Shown here piece by piece: positions 34,504-43,549 of a stretch of DNA of 64,000 nt (positions are counted from its first letter, which is position 1; every line of letters begins with the position of its first letter). Under the pieces are notes generated by a model. The model ran no database searches and was not told the origin of the DNA. It worked only from the letters and a program-made list of their open reading frames with translations. The stretch comes from Lachnospiraceae bacterium (GTDB lineage Bacteria; Bacillota; Clostridia; Lachnospirales; Lachnospiraceae), in NCBI GenBank assembly GCA_017938405.1, contig JAGBBP010000025.1, positions 1 through 64,000 on the forward strand, given 5' to 3'. A program made the position numbers and the translations under genes.

Positions 34504-37358
34504 TATCTCGGTACCTCTTCCATTACATAAAGCTCAATCTGGTCAAATTCCTGCAAATCATTGAACTTCTCGAATACAAGACCACACTCGTAGCCGGTTG
34601 CCACTTCCTTTACATCGTCCTTGAAACGCTTTAAGGATGCAAGCTCGCCCTCGAAAATCTGCTCGCCTTCACGGGAAATACGAGCCTTACAACCACGGAC
34701 AATCTTACCGTCAAGTACATAAGAACCTGCAATCATACCAAGGCCGGATGCCTTAAATACCTGACGAACCTCCGCATGACCGATTACCTTTTCTACAAAT
34801 ACCGGATCAAGAAGACCCTTCATTGCAGCTTCCACGTCTTCGATTGCGTTATAGATGACACGATACAATCTTACGTCTACCTTTTCGCGATCTGCCATTT
34901 CCTTTGCCTGATTATCCGGACGAATATTAAATCCGATAATAATCGCATTGGATGCACTCGCGAGTGTAACGTCGGACTCATTTACCGCACCTACACCGCT
35001 GTGAATAATGCGGATTGCAACTTCGTCGTTGCTGAGCTTAAGAAGACTCTGCTTCACTGCTTCCACGGAACCCTGTACGTCAGCCTTAACAATAAGGTTG
35101 AGTTCCTTGATATTACCTGCCTGAATCTGGGAGAACAAGCCATCCAGGGAAAGCTTCGCCTTGGTATCGGCAATCAAACGTTCCTTACCCTGTGCAATAA
35201 ATGCTTCCGCAATATTTCTTGCTTCCTTCTCGTTCTCACATGCCATTACGATTTCACCGGCATTCGGCACTTCATTTAAGCCAAGAATTTCTACAGGTGT
35301 AGACGGGGTTGCTTCCTTAACTCTGCGTCCCTTATCATCCATCATGGCACGTACTTTACCGTACGCGGAACCGATGGCTACAATATCGCCCACATGGAGC
35401 GTACCCTTCTGTACAAGGATGGTTGCAACCGGGCCCTTACCCTTATCCAGCTGTGCCTCGATTACGATACCTCTTGCCTTACGATTCGGATTTGCCTTTA
35501 ATTCACACATCTCCGCAGTCAAAAGTACCATCTCAAGAAGCTGGTTAATACCTTCCTTGGTATGTGCGGATACCGGTACGAAAATGGTGTCGCCGCCCCA
35601 GTCTTCCGCCACTAACTCGTGCTCCGTAAGCTCCTGCTTTACACGCTCTACGTTTGCACTCGGCTTATCAATCTTATTTACCGCAACAATAATCTGAATA
35701 CCTGCCGCCTTTGCATGGTTAATCGCCTCTACGGTCTGCGGCATTACACCGTCGTCCGCCGCAACTACAAGAATTGCGATATCCGTAGACTTCGCACCAC
35801 GCATACGCATGGACGTAAACGCTTCGTGTCCCGGAGTATCTAAGAAGGTAATCTGCTCGCCGTTTACATCCACGGTATACGCACCGATATGCTGGGTAAT
35901 ACCGCCTGCCTCACGGGAGGTAACATTTGCCTCACGGATTGCATCCAAAAGGGATGTCTTACCATGGTCAACATGACCCATAACACAGACAACCGGCGGA
36001 CGTTTTACCATTAAGCTTTCGTCTTCCTCTGCCTCCTTAAGAAGCTCCTCTACAATATTTACCTTAACTTCCTTTTCTACGATACAATCGTATTCCAAAG
36101 CAATTTCTTCCGCTTCCTCAAAAGTAATCTCCTGATTAATGGAAACCATCTTTCCTGCAAGGAACAACTTCTTTACCAATGCGGATGCCGGCTGCTTTAA
36201 CTTGTCGGCAAGCTCCTTCACGGTAATCACTTCCGGAACTACGATGGACTTAATCTCTTCCTCTACCGGCTTTACCACCTCAGGCTTAATGAAAGCACCC
36301 TTACGATTCGGGTCCTTCTTCTTAAGCATCTTCTCCATGGAATCCTCATCCATCTCCCGCTCTTTCTTCTTTTCTCTTTCCTTATCGCGGTCACGATGGC
36401 TGAATGCCGCCACTCTTTGTTCTTTTGTCAATTCATTTGCAAAATCTGCTTTAATACTGCTTGCCGCACCGTTTCTGCTGTCATTACGACCACGGGCTGC
36501 CGGTCTCTTCTGCTGTACTGCATCCTTATCCGCATCCTTATCAAAGAAACGGTCCTTATTAAAGCCGCCTCCCTGCGGTCTTCCGCCCATACCGCCTTGC
36601 GGACGATTACCCTGCGGTCTGTCACCGAATCTGCGCTCACCCTGCGGGCGGTCTCCTTGCGGACGATTTCCCTGCGGGCGGTCACCGAATCTGCGCTCAC
36701 CCTGCGGGCGGTCTCCCTGCGGTCTCTGGCCCTGCGGGCGGTCACCGAATCTACGCTCGCCCTGCGGACGGTCTCCTTGCGGGCGATTTCCCTGCGGTCT
36801 GTCGCCGAATCTGCGTTCTCCCTGCGGGCGGTCTCCTTGCGGACGATTTCCCTGCGGGCGGTCACCGAATCTGCGCTCACCCTGCGGGCGGTCTCCCTGC
36901 GGTCTCTGACTCTGCTGCGGACGATTGCTCTGAGCCTGTGCGGCTTTTTCGGCAGCCTTTGCAGCCTGACGCTCTGCCTGCTGTGCATATACATTTCCGA
37001 GAATATTGATACGCGGTTCTTCTTTCTTTTCTACCGGTGCCTCACTCTTCTGCGGTTCACTTACCTTTTCTTCTTTCTTTTCTGCCGGTGTTGCTTCTTG
37101 TACCGGCTTCTTTTCTGCCACCGATTTCTTCGCCGGTTTCTTTTCCGCATCATCCTTCTTTGCGGAACCGGAACTTTCTCCTACCGGCAACTTTCCTCCG
37201 TTAATGGAAACACTGCCGCGAATCATAGAAATCATCTTATCATCCAAATTGCTGGAATGACTCTTGATTTCCAGTCCGAAACCGTTCAGATAACTTATAA
37301 TGTCCTTACTCTGGATATCTAATTCCTTTGCAAGTTCACTTACCCTCATTTTTGCCAT
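34503..37358 (-). CDS. infB: Translation initiation factor IF-2 with 20-residue tandem repeats
   Basis: IF-2 delivers initiator tRNA to the 30S subunit. The 951-residue protein has an N-terminal IF2_N domain ([15 protein letters not shown]), a long, low-complexity linker and the GTPase domain with [14 protein letters not shown] (near residue 460), [11 protein letters not shown] and NKIDKP, followed by the beta-barrel domains. The linker holds five 20-residue repeats of [12 protein letters not shown] and NRPQ type (residues about 153-253). The start ATG 37358 follows GGAGG; an upstream in-frame extension is rejected. Confidence 0.97.
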   Translation of the reverse strand: MAKMRVSELAKELDIQSKDIISYLNGFGLEIKSHSSNLDDKMISMIRGSVSINGGKLPVGESSGSAKKDDAEKKPAKKSVAEKKPVQEATPAEKKEEKVSEPQKSEAPVEKKEEPRINILGNVYAQQAERQAAKAAEKAAQAQSNRPQQSQRPQGDRPQGERRFGDRPQGNRPQGDRPQGERRFGDRPQGNRPQGDRPQGERRFGDRPQGQRPQGDRPQGERRFGDRPQGNRPQGDRPQGERRFGDRPQGNRPQGGMGGRPQGGGFNKDRFFDKDADKDAVQQKRPAARGRNDSRNGAASSIKADFANELTKEQRVAAFSHRDRDKEREKKKEREMDEDSMEKMLKKKDPNRKGAFIKPEVVKPVEEEIKSIVVPEVITVKELADKLKQPASALVKKLFLAGKMVSINQEITFEEAEEIALEYDCIVEKEVKVNIVEELLKEAEEDESLMVKRPPVVCVMGHVDHGKTSLLDAIREANVTSREAGGITQHIGAYTVDVNGEQITFLDTPGHEAFTSMRMRGAKSTDIAILVVAADDGVMPQTVEAINHAKAAGIQIIVAVNKIDKPSANVERVKQELTEHELVAEDWGGDTIFVPVSAHTKEGINQLLEMVLLTAEMCELKANPNRKARGIVIEAQLDKGKGPVATILVQKGTLHVGDIVAIGSAYGKVRAMMDDKGRRVKEATPSTPVEILGLNEVPNAGEIVMACENEKEARNIAEAFIAQGKERLIADTKAKLSLDGLFSQIQAGNIKELNLIVKADVQGSVEAVKQSLLKLSNDEVAIRIIHSGVGAVNESDVTLASASNAIIIGFNIRPDNQAKEMADREKVDVRLYRVIYNAIEDVEAAMKGLLDPVFVEKVIGHAEVRQVFKASGLGMIAGSYVLDGKIVRGCKARISREGEQIFEGELASLKRFKDDVKEVATGYECGLVFEKFNDLQEFDQIELYVMEEVPR
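36601..36900 (-). repeat. Five 60-bp tandem repeats inside infB
   Basis: Five copies of an exact 60-bp period encode 20-residue units rich in Arg, Pro, Gln, Gly. Copies differ by only a few bases and partial copies flank them. The array makes spurious long frames on the plus strand. Confidence 0.95.
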
Positions 37359-37365
37359 GTATTCA

Positions 37366-37728
37366 TTACCTCCGTCGTTGATCCTCATGTTCTAAAAATG
37401 CCAGTTGTTTCATCATTGCCGTTGCAAATCCCGAATCCGTTATTGCAAGCGACGCTCGGAACTCTTTTCCCATCGCGTGGCCCAGTTCGTCTTTTGTTCC
37501 GAACAAGTAAACAGGTACGGAATAATAGGTAGCACTGTCAATAAATTTCTTTTTTGTATTATCGGAAGCCTCCTCGGAAACCACCACCAGCAAAGCTTTT
37601 CGCTCTTTAATCGCCGTTTCCGTCAAAAACTCTCCGGCTGCCACCTTTCCTGCCTTTTGAGCCAAGCCGATATAGGACAAAATCTTCTTTTTCACAGCCT
37701 CCTGCATTGCTGCATCATTGTCCTGCAT
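37366..37728 (-). CDS. ylxQ: L7Ae-family ribosomal-like protein YlxQ
   Basis: The 120-residue L7Ae/L30e-family protein shows [38 protein letters not shown] and [18 protein letters not shown]. Family members bind kink-turn RNA. The start at 37728 overlaps the end of ylxR by 14 nt, and no strong ribosome binding site is nearby, so translation is probably coupled. It lies upstream of infB. Confidence 0.92.
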   Translation of the reverse strand: MQDNDAAMQEAVKKKILSYIGLAQKAGKVAAGEFLTETAIKERKALLVVVSEEASDNTKKKFIDSATYYSVPVYLFGTKDELGHAMGKEFRASLAITDSGFATAMMKQLAFLEHEDQRRR

Positions 37729-37987
37729 CGTCTGTCGTCAACTCCTTTTCCAATTCATCGTACACTTCTGTCGGAATTTCACACTGTAGCGAACGTTCCA
37801 AGCCTTTACTCTTTCTGGCTTTTCGGAAACACTCTATGTCATTACAGAGATAAGCGCCTCTTCCGTTCTTTTTCCCTGTCTTATCTAATACTATAGTGTC
37901 CTCCGGCGTTTTTAATACACGAATCAATTCTTTTTTTGTCTTCATCTCACCGCAACCGGTACATTTACGAAGCGGAATTTTTTTCAT
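37715..37987 (-). CDS. ylxR: YlxR-family (DUF448) nucleic-acid-binding protein
   Basis: The 90-residue protein starts MKKIPLRKCTGCGEMKTKKELIRVL, the DUF448 signature, and has DKTGKKNGRGAYLCND. YlxR lies between nusA and infB across Firmicutes; related proteins have been linked to gene regulation and RNase P. Confidence 0.94.
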   Translation of the reverse strand: MKKIPLRKCTGCGEMKTKKELIRVLKTPEDTIVLDKTGKKNGRGAYLCNDIECFRKARKSKGLERSLQCEIPTEVYDELEKELTTDDAGQ

Positions 37988-38005
37988 TCACATCAATCCC
38001 TTCTT

Positions 38006-39118
38006 CTATTCTTCGCCCATCCAGTTGCCCATATCATCATAGTAACCTGCATTTGCCTTCTTCTTCGGCTTAGCACCGCCCTGCGCAAGCTCAGACTTAA
38101 TATCAATCTTGTAGCCGGTCAATCTTGCCGCAAGTCTTGCATTCTGACCCTCTCTGCCGATAGCAAGGGAAAGCTGGTAATCCGGAACAATGACCTGTGC
38201 GGTACGTGCTTCCGTATCTACGGTTACGGAAACCACCTTCGCCGGACTTAACGCATTTTCAATCAACACTTCCGGAACATCGCTCCAGGTAATAATATCA
38301 ATCTTTTCCCCGTGCAGTTCATTTACAATCGCATTTACACGTGCGCCGTTTACACCGACACAAGCACCCACCGGATCAACATTCGCATCGTAGGACTTTA
38401 CTGCCATCTTCGTTCTGGAACCCGCATCACGGGAAACCGCCTTAATTTCAACTACGCCGTCACGAATTTCGGTTACTTCCTCCTCAAACAAACGCTTTAC
38501 AAGCTCCGGATGAGAACGGGATACGGTAACACGCGGTCCCTTGGTGGTTTCCTTTACTTCCATCACATACACCTTGATACGATCGTTCGGGCGATAAACT
38601 TCACCGCGAATCTGCTCACCCTCCATGAGGATTGCTTCACACTTTCCTAAATTCACGCTGATGTTATTGCCGAGATAACGCTGAACCACACCGGTAACAA
38701 CTTCTCTCTGCTTTTCGCTGTACTGGGTGTAAATTGCCTTACGTTCTTCCTCACGAATCTTCTGTACCACAACCTGCTTTGCCTTCTGAGCTGCAATACG
38801 ACCGAAATTTCTCGGAGTCACTTCAATACTTACGATGTCACCGATCTCATATTTTTCTTTCGGGAATTTAATGGTTGCTTCCGCAAGAGAAATCTCTTCC
38901 ACTTCATCCTCTACCTCTTCCACAACTCTCTTTTCTGCCCATACCACAACTTCACCGGAATTGCGATCGATATTAACCTTAATATTATCTGCCTTACCGT
39001 AGTTATTCTTGCATGCGGTAATCAAAGAATTCTCGATTGCCTCAAGCAAAATATCCTTACTGATTCCTTTCTCCTTTTCCAACAGATTCAATGCCTCAAT
39101 TAATTCCTTTGCGTCCAT
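38006..39118 (-). CDS. nusA: Transcription termination/antitermination protein NusA
   Basis: NusA binds RNA polymerase and modulates pausing and termination. The 370-residue protein has an N-terminal polymerase-binding domain (1-130), S1 (about 133-200; GVVQRYLGNNISVNLG), KH1 (VGACVGVNGARVNAIVNELHGEKIDII) and KH2 (LAIGREGQNARLAARLTGYKIDI). The start follows AAGGAGGATATT. Confidence 0.97.
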   Translation of the reverse strand: MDAKELIEALNLLEKEKGISKDILLEAIENSLITACKNNYGKADNIKVNIDRNSGEVVVWAEKRVVEEVEDEVEEISLAEATIKFPKEKYEIGDIVSIEVTPRNFGRIAAQKAKQVVVQKIREEERKAIYTQYSEKQREVVTGVVQRYLGNNISVNLGKCEAILMEGEQIRGEVYRPNDRIKVYVMEVKETTKGPRVTVSRSHPELVKRLFEEEVTEIRDGVVEIKAVSRDAGSRTKMAVKSYDANVDPVGACVGVNGARVNAIVNELHGEKIDIITWSDVPEVLIENALSPAKVVSVTVDTEARTAQVIVPDYQLSLAIGREGQNARLAARLTGYKIDIKSELAQGGAKPKKKANAGYYDDMGNWMGEE

Positions 39119-39149
39119 AATATCCTCCTTATCGTTTTTTGTTCTTAAC

Positions 39150-39617
39150 TTAAAAATGAATGGCTAACTTTATCATTGCAATGCTTTCTCTCGGAATCGT
39201 CATCGTTTCCTCTTCCGAAATACCCAGCACAATGTTTTCTTCATCGAAGCTTATAAGCTCACCCTCGAACTCTTTTTGCTTATTTAACGGCTTATACAGC
39301 TTTACCTCCACATCTTCCCCAATACTGCGGGCAAAATCCTTATCTTTTTTCAACTGTCTGCCCAGTCCCGGTGAACTGATTTCCAAAAAATATGCTTCCG
39401 GAATAAAATCCTCCACATCCAGCAAATCACTTAACTCTCTGCTGACCGCCTCACAGTCATCAATGGTAATGCCGCCTTCCTTGTCAATGTAGGCACGCAG
39501 ATAATAGTTACTGCCTTCCTTCACATACTCCACATCCACTAATTCGAAGCCGTTCCGCTCCATAATCGGCAGGAGCAACGCTTCGGTCTTCTGCTCGTAA
39601 TCGTCTCTTTTTGCCAT
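39150..39617 (-). CDS. rimP: Ribosome maturation factor RimP
   Basis: RimP assists 30S maturation. The 155-residue protein has ELVDVEYVKEGSNYYLRAYIDKEGGITIDDCEAVSREL, EISSPGLGRQLKK and the C-terminal SM-like domain EFEGELISFDEENIVLG. The start is ATG 39617 behind TAAAGGAG; a longer frame runs through the hairpin leader and is rejected. It is the first gene of the nusA-infB operon. Confidence 0.96.
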   Translation of the reverse strand: MAKRDDYEQKTEALLLPIMERNGFELVDVEYVKEGSNYYLRAYIDKEGGITIDDCEAVSRELSDLLDVEDFIPEAYFLEISSPGLGRQLKKDKDFARSIGEDVEVKLYKPLNKQKEFEGELISFDEENIVLGISEEETMTIPRESIAMIKLAIHF

Positions 39618-39835
39618 AAACTCTCCTTTAGCACACTCTTTCTTGTTGGAAACCGTTGGAACCTCTAAAATCGAGTTCTGCTTGCAGAACTCGGGCGCGC
39701 GAGCGGTGTCCGAAGGACTATCTACCATTCCGCGAGCTGCGCATCCACGCGGAGCGTTTCTTAATGCAACGAGAATCGCTTGCATTAAGAAAGAGTGGAC
39801 TTTCGTCCACTCTTTGCTCAACCTTTATGCTACCA
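39618..39835 (-). promoter_or_regulatory. Hairpin-rich leader of the rimP-nusA-infB operon
   Basis: No gene is present from 39618 to 39835. In RNA order the leader has a GAAA-capped 11-bp stem (39790-39815), a 13-bp stem (39757-39769 with 39780-39792), a 6-bp stem (39729-39753), a small GTCC stem (39708-39718) and a 10-bp stem (39672-39693). The first two share bases and may compete, an arrangement suited to attenuation. Confidence 0.6.
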
Positions 39836-39841
39836 AAAGGT

Positions 39842-39870
39842 ATTATATCATGTAAATCAGGAAAAATCAA
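39842..39870 (-). promoter_or_regulatory. Promoter of the rimP-nusA-infB operon
   Basis: TTGATT (39865-39870), a 17-bp spacer and TATAAT (39842-39847). The predicted transcript start is about 39835. Confidence 0.82.
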
Positions 39871-39916
39871 GCATTTTTTGGAAAAAACTTTCTTTTCCTA
39901 TCAATACTCTACCGAA

Positions 39917-42196
39917 TTATCCTCTGTAGTAGTTGATAAGACAACCCTTTGTAATAATCTCTCTTTCATCGTCGGTCAACTCGCCGAGACGTACAGTAAA
40001 CGGAACAAGCTTTTCGCCTACCACATACGCGGTAATCTCGGACTGCTTCTCAACCACGGCCTTCTTAATATCCTTTAAGAAGATATAGTCACCGTTCTTA
40101 AACGGTAACTCTCCGTCGATTAAGAACGGAAGCATACCCCAGTTGATGAGGTTACTGCGATAACGCTTGGTTGCGTATTCCTTTGCAATGTTTGCAAGAC
40201 CGCCGAGAACCTTCTGACAGCTTGCCGCCTGCTCACGAGCGGAACCGTCACCCGGCTTCGTTGCGTAGATTACGCTACCGATTTCGGTGGCAGCCGGATT
40301 TACCGCCATCTGCTTTGCTACCATATCAAATGCAGCTGCAACTTCCGCATTTGCCTCACTGATGGATGCACCTGCGATTCTTGCCTTCTCAGCCTTCTGT
40401 ACTTCCTTTGCACGACCTACGTATGCCGGATCCTTTCTGGAAAGAGTAAACTCAGCTAAGCCGAGCGGATTGGAACGGTAAGAGGAAGTCTCACCGGACG
40501 GAATCAACTCGTCGGTGGTAGTAACCGGATCATGAATCTCGGAAACAACCTTAAGAAGCATATCGTCGGTCAAAGCGGACATTACCGGCCAGTCAACGAT
40601 ACCCGGACCGAACTTCACTTCCGCATCCTTATCCGGCTTTCCTGCGCCGAAGTATACTCTATTCTCATAAATGGAAGAATCAAAATAATAAGCCGGCTTC
40701 GTAAATACGGTATCAAGCTCATCTGCACCGGTTAAGAAGCCCTTGTTTGCTGCGGTTGCTGCGATGGAACGAGCGTCCATAAGAGCAACGGAAGCAATCT
40801 GACCGTTGGTAACCTTGGAACCTTCGCGGTTCGGGAAATTACGGGTGGAATGACGAATACTTAAGCCGTTGTTTGCCGGAACATCACCTGCGCCAAAGCA
40901 CGGTCCGCAGAATGCGGTACGAATGGTAGCACCGGCACGCATCAGCTCTGCCACTCTGCCATTCTTCACCAGTTCCATGAAAATCGGCTGGCTGGCCGGA
41001 TATACGCTTAAGGAGAACTCATCGTTACCGATGAACTTATCCTTTAAGATATCCGCAGCGTCACAAATATTTTCGAAGCCGCCGCCTGCACAACCTGCGA
41101 TAACGCCCTGCTCGATGTAGAGCTTGCCGTTACGGATCTTGTCGCGAAGCTTATAGGTAACCTTGTTATTATCAAGGCTCACAAGTGCCTTCTTTTCAAC
41201 TTCTGCAAGGATATCCTCAAGGTTTGCCTTTAAATCGGCAATGGTGTATACATTGCTCGGATGGAACGGCATAGCAATCATCGGGCGGATCTTGTCAAGT
41301 TCTACCTCGATAATACCGTCATAGTAAGCTACCGGCGCAAGCTTTAACTCCTTATAGTCTTCCTTACGTCCGTGCATCTCGTAGAACTCTTCCACTGCGG
41401 AATCGGTCTCCCAGATGGAGGAAAGACAGGTAGTCTCCGTGGTCATAACGTCCACACCGATACGGTAGTCCACGCTCATGTTGTGAACGCCTTCACCGAA
41501 GAATTCCATTACCTTATTATTAACATAACCGTTGGCGAATACAGCACCGATGATAGCCAGTGCAATATCCTGCGGGCCTACACCCTTAGCCGGCTTACCG
41601 GTCATATGTACGCCCACTACCTTCGGCATGTTGATATCGTAAGTCTTGTTAAGAAGCTGCTTTACAAGTTCCGGACCACCCTCACCCACTGCCATGGTAC
41701 CCAAAGCGCCGTAACGTGTATGGCTGTCGGAACCGAGAATCATTTTACCGCCGCCTGCCAGCATTTCTCTTGCAAACTGGTGAATAACAGCCTGATGCGG
41801 CGGAACATAAATGCCGCCGTAACGCTTTGCACAGGAAAGACCAAACATGTGGTCATCTTCGTTAATGGTACCGCCTACCGCACAAAGACTGTTGTGACAG
41901 TTGGTCAAAACGTACGGAACCGGGAACTCGGTGAGTCCGCTGGCTCTTGCGGTCTGAATAATACCTACAAACGTAATGTCATGGGAGGTAAGCTTATCAA
42001 ACTTAATCTTAAGCTTATCCATGGAACCGGAGGTATTATGTGCCTCTAAAATTCCATACGACAACGTTGCCTTCTTTGCCTCTTCTGCTGCCGGAACACT
42101 TCCGAGCAGCGCAGTTAATTTCTGCTTGCCGTCTGCGGTATCTTCGATTACTTCACCGTTTACCACATACGCGCCGTTTTTTAATAATGTAATCAT
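39917..42196 (-). CDS. Aconitase-family hydratase (YbhJ-like)
   Basis: The 759-residue protein belongs to the aconitase superfamily. The iron-sulfur cysteines are seen in [13 protein letters not shown] and [11 protein letters not shown]; other motifs include [22 protein letters not shown] and FPNREGSK. The swivel domain occupies about 590-759. The length and N-terminus suit YbhJ-like hydratases, whose substrate is uncertain, rather than AcnA. It starts behind AGAAAGGGTAGAACG and lies between cheX and the rimP operon. Confidence 0.88.
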   Translation of the reverse strand: MITLLKNGAYVVNGEVIEDTADGKQKLTALLGSVPAAEEAKKATLSYGILEAHNTSGSMDKLKIKFDKLTSHDITFVGIIQTARASGLTEFPVPYVLTNCHNSLCAVGGTINEDDHMFGLSCAKRYGGIYVPPHQAVIHQFAREMLAGGGKMILGSDSHTRYGALGTMAVGEGGPELVKQLLNKTYDINMPKVVGVHMTGKPAKGVGPQDIALAIIGAVFANGYVNNKVMEFFGEGVHNMSVDYRIGVDVMTTETTCLSSIWETDSAVEEFYEMHGRKEDYKELKLAPVAYYDGIIEVELDKIRPMIAMPFHPSNVYTIADLKANLEDILAEVEKKALVSLDNNKVTYKLRDKIRNGKLYIEQGVIAGCAGGGFENICDAADILKDKFIGNDEFSLSVYPASQPIFMELVKNGRVAELMRAGATIRTAFCGPCFGAGDVPANNGLSIRHSTRNFPNREGSKVTNGQIASVALMDARSIAATAANKGFLTGADELDTVFTKPAYYFDSSIYENRVYFGAGKPDKDAEVKFGPGIVDWPVMSALTDDMLLKVVSEIHDPVTTTDELIPSGETSSYRSNPLGLAEFTLSRKDPAYVGRAKEVQKAEKARIAGASISEANAEVAAAFDMVAKQMAVNPAATEIGSVIYATKPGDGSAREQAASCQKVLGGLANIAKEYATKRYRSNLINWGMLPFLIDGELPFKNGDYIFLKDIKKAVVEKQSEITAYVVGEKLVPFTVRLGELTDDEREIITKGCLINYYRG

Positions 42197-42268
42197 CGTT
42201 CTACCCTTTCTAACGTCCTGCGACGCCTTTCTATTCTATATTATTTCAACACGAAAGAAGGGCTATAC

Positions 42269-42859
42269 CTATTCGATATAGCCATCCTTCGGGTTAATAT
42301 AGTATACATCATCACATCCGGTTACTGCGGTGGAGTTAAACAAACCTTCTCCGGCCTTTAACCATGCTGTCACTTCATTCTCAGCCGAGTCCTTCAACTC
42401 CAGACTGATTTTTCCGTTAAAATCATACAAGAACTGGCCACTTTCCAACACAACATCGCCGCCGTCTGCAAACTCAATATAAACGCAAAGCAATGCTTCT
42501 CCGGTCAATTCGGAGAGTTTATGACTTTCCGTGGATTCCTTCCGCTTCTGCTTTGCGGCAACCGCCCCGAGATCCATCACTTCCGTTATCTGCACCTCTC
42601 CGATTTCTTCCCCTTCTTCGTCTTTTGTACTATCGTATCCGGTGTACCAATAAGACACTTTTGTAATAGCATGCGATGATTTGTTCTTAATCACAAATTT
42701 GTTCTCCATGCCCTTTTCAACACAAATCAAAACTACTACCACTGCCATCAAAAATCCGAAAACCCCAAGCCCAATTCCGATTGCTTTTTTATTAAGCTTC
42801 GGCTCCTCCTGCTTTTTCTTGCTTTCGTATCCGTAATTCTTTGCTTTTACTTTGCTCAT
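42269..42859 (-). CDS. Unrecognised single-pass membrane protein
   Basis: The 196-residue protein starts at ATG 42859 behind AGGAG. A basic cytoplasmic N-terminus (KKKQEEPKLNKK) is followed by one membrane segment (about residues 26-46) and an outer domain of about 145 residues with repeated beta strands (VSYWYTGYDS, LLCVYIEFADGGDVVLES, FLYDFNGKISLEL). No family is recognised. It lies 83 nt after cheX and probably in the same unit. Confidence 0.8.
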   Translation of the reverse strand: MSKVKAKNYGYESKKKQEEPKLNKKAIGIGLGVFGFLMAVVVVLICVEKGMENKFVIKNKSSHAITKVSYWYTGYDSTKDEEGEEIGEVQITEVMDLGAVAAKQKRKESTESHKLSELTGEALLCVYIEFADGGDVVLESGQFLYDFNGKISLELKDSAENEVTAWLKAGEGLFNSTAVTGCDDVYYINPKDGYIE

Positions 42860-42942
42860 TCCGACTCTCCTAAACCTTAATAATCCTTTCAAAAAAAGAG
42901 GTGATGCCCATTGCGTCACCTTCTCTTTTGTATTTCCTGCCC

Positions 42943-43416
42943 TTACGACAGTTTCAATAAGAAGAACAACTTCACTTCACCGCCCTCATATAAAAGCGGT
43001 ACCTTAATTGATGTCATATTCGGTGATGTTAACTGCGCATTTCCCATACCAAGGGTCGGCGGAGTAATATCAATTCTGATATTATTATTGGAAAGCAACG
43101 TTGCCGCATTTCCCATAATCATATTACCGAGTTCACTCAACGCACTTTTGGCCATATCATCGATTTCCGCAACAGGCATTCCCATCATCATGCGGGATGC
43201 AATATCCTTTGCTACATTCATATCAAAAACGATACAAACTTGTCCAGACATTTCACCTGTTACACCAAGCATAATAAACACCGGTTCCCCGTCGATGGAC
43301 ACGTTATCCTTGGAAAGCGGGCCTACCTTTGTCTGAATAGCACAAACCTGTGATAAAATCTGCTGTGCCGAAACTAAAAACGGGTTGATATGTTCTACCG
43401 AAATAATTGTTGCCAT
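42943..43416 (-). CDS. cheX: Chemotaxis phosphatase CheX
   Basis: CheX dephosphorylates CheY-P. The 157-residue protein has ISVEHINPFLVSAQQIL, VSGQVCIVFDM-like strands and the catalytic helix AKSALSELGNMIMGNAATLLSN with its Glu and Asn. The start ATG 43416 follows GGGG. No other chemotaxis gene is in this window. It has its own promoter. Confidence 0.9.
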   Translation of the reverse strand: MATIISVEHINPFLVSAQQILSQVCAIQTKVGPLSKDNVSIDGEPVFIMLGVTGEMSGQVCIVFDMNVAKDIASRMMMGMPVAEIDDMAKSALSELGNMIMGNAATLLSNNNIRIDITPPTLGMGNAQLTSPNMTSIKVPLLYEGGEVKLFFLLKLS

Positions 43417-43504
43417 AGAATCCCCATACCTTTCTTGCTTTACGCCGATTCTTTTGTAGTTAAAAAACAAACAAATATCCATCCACCCTTAACTTGTTAT
43501 TTCT

Positions 43505-43533
43505 ATCATACCAAATTTGCGCAAGAGTTTCAA
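43505..43533 (-). promoter_or_regulatory. cheX promoter
   Basis: TTGAAA (43528-43533), a 17-bp spacer and TATGAT (43505-43510), just after the last antiporter gene. Confidence 0.72.
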
Positions 43534-43549
43534 TAGTTTTCAAAATTTT

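Noticed and set aside
36601..36900. CRISPR-like direct repeats
   Set aside because: The units are contiguous with no spacers and encode IF-2 in frame.
36139..37322. Long plus-strand open frames opposite infB
   Set aside because: They are produced by the 60-bp repeats read backwards; codon use and overlap with IF-2 rule them out.
39618..39821. N-terminal extension of RimP through the leader
   Set aside because: The frame is open by chance over the hairpins and lacks a start with a ribosome binding site; RimP's normal start is at 39617.
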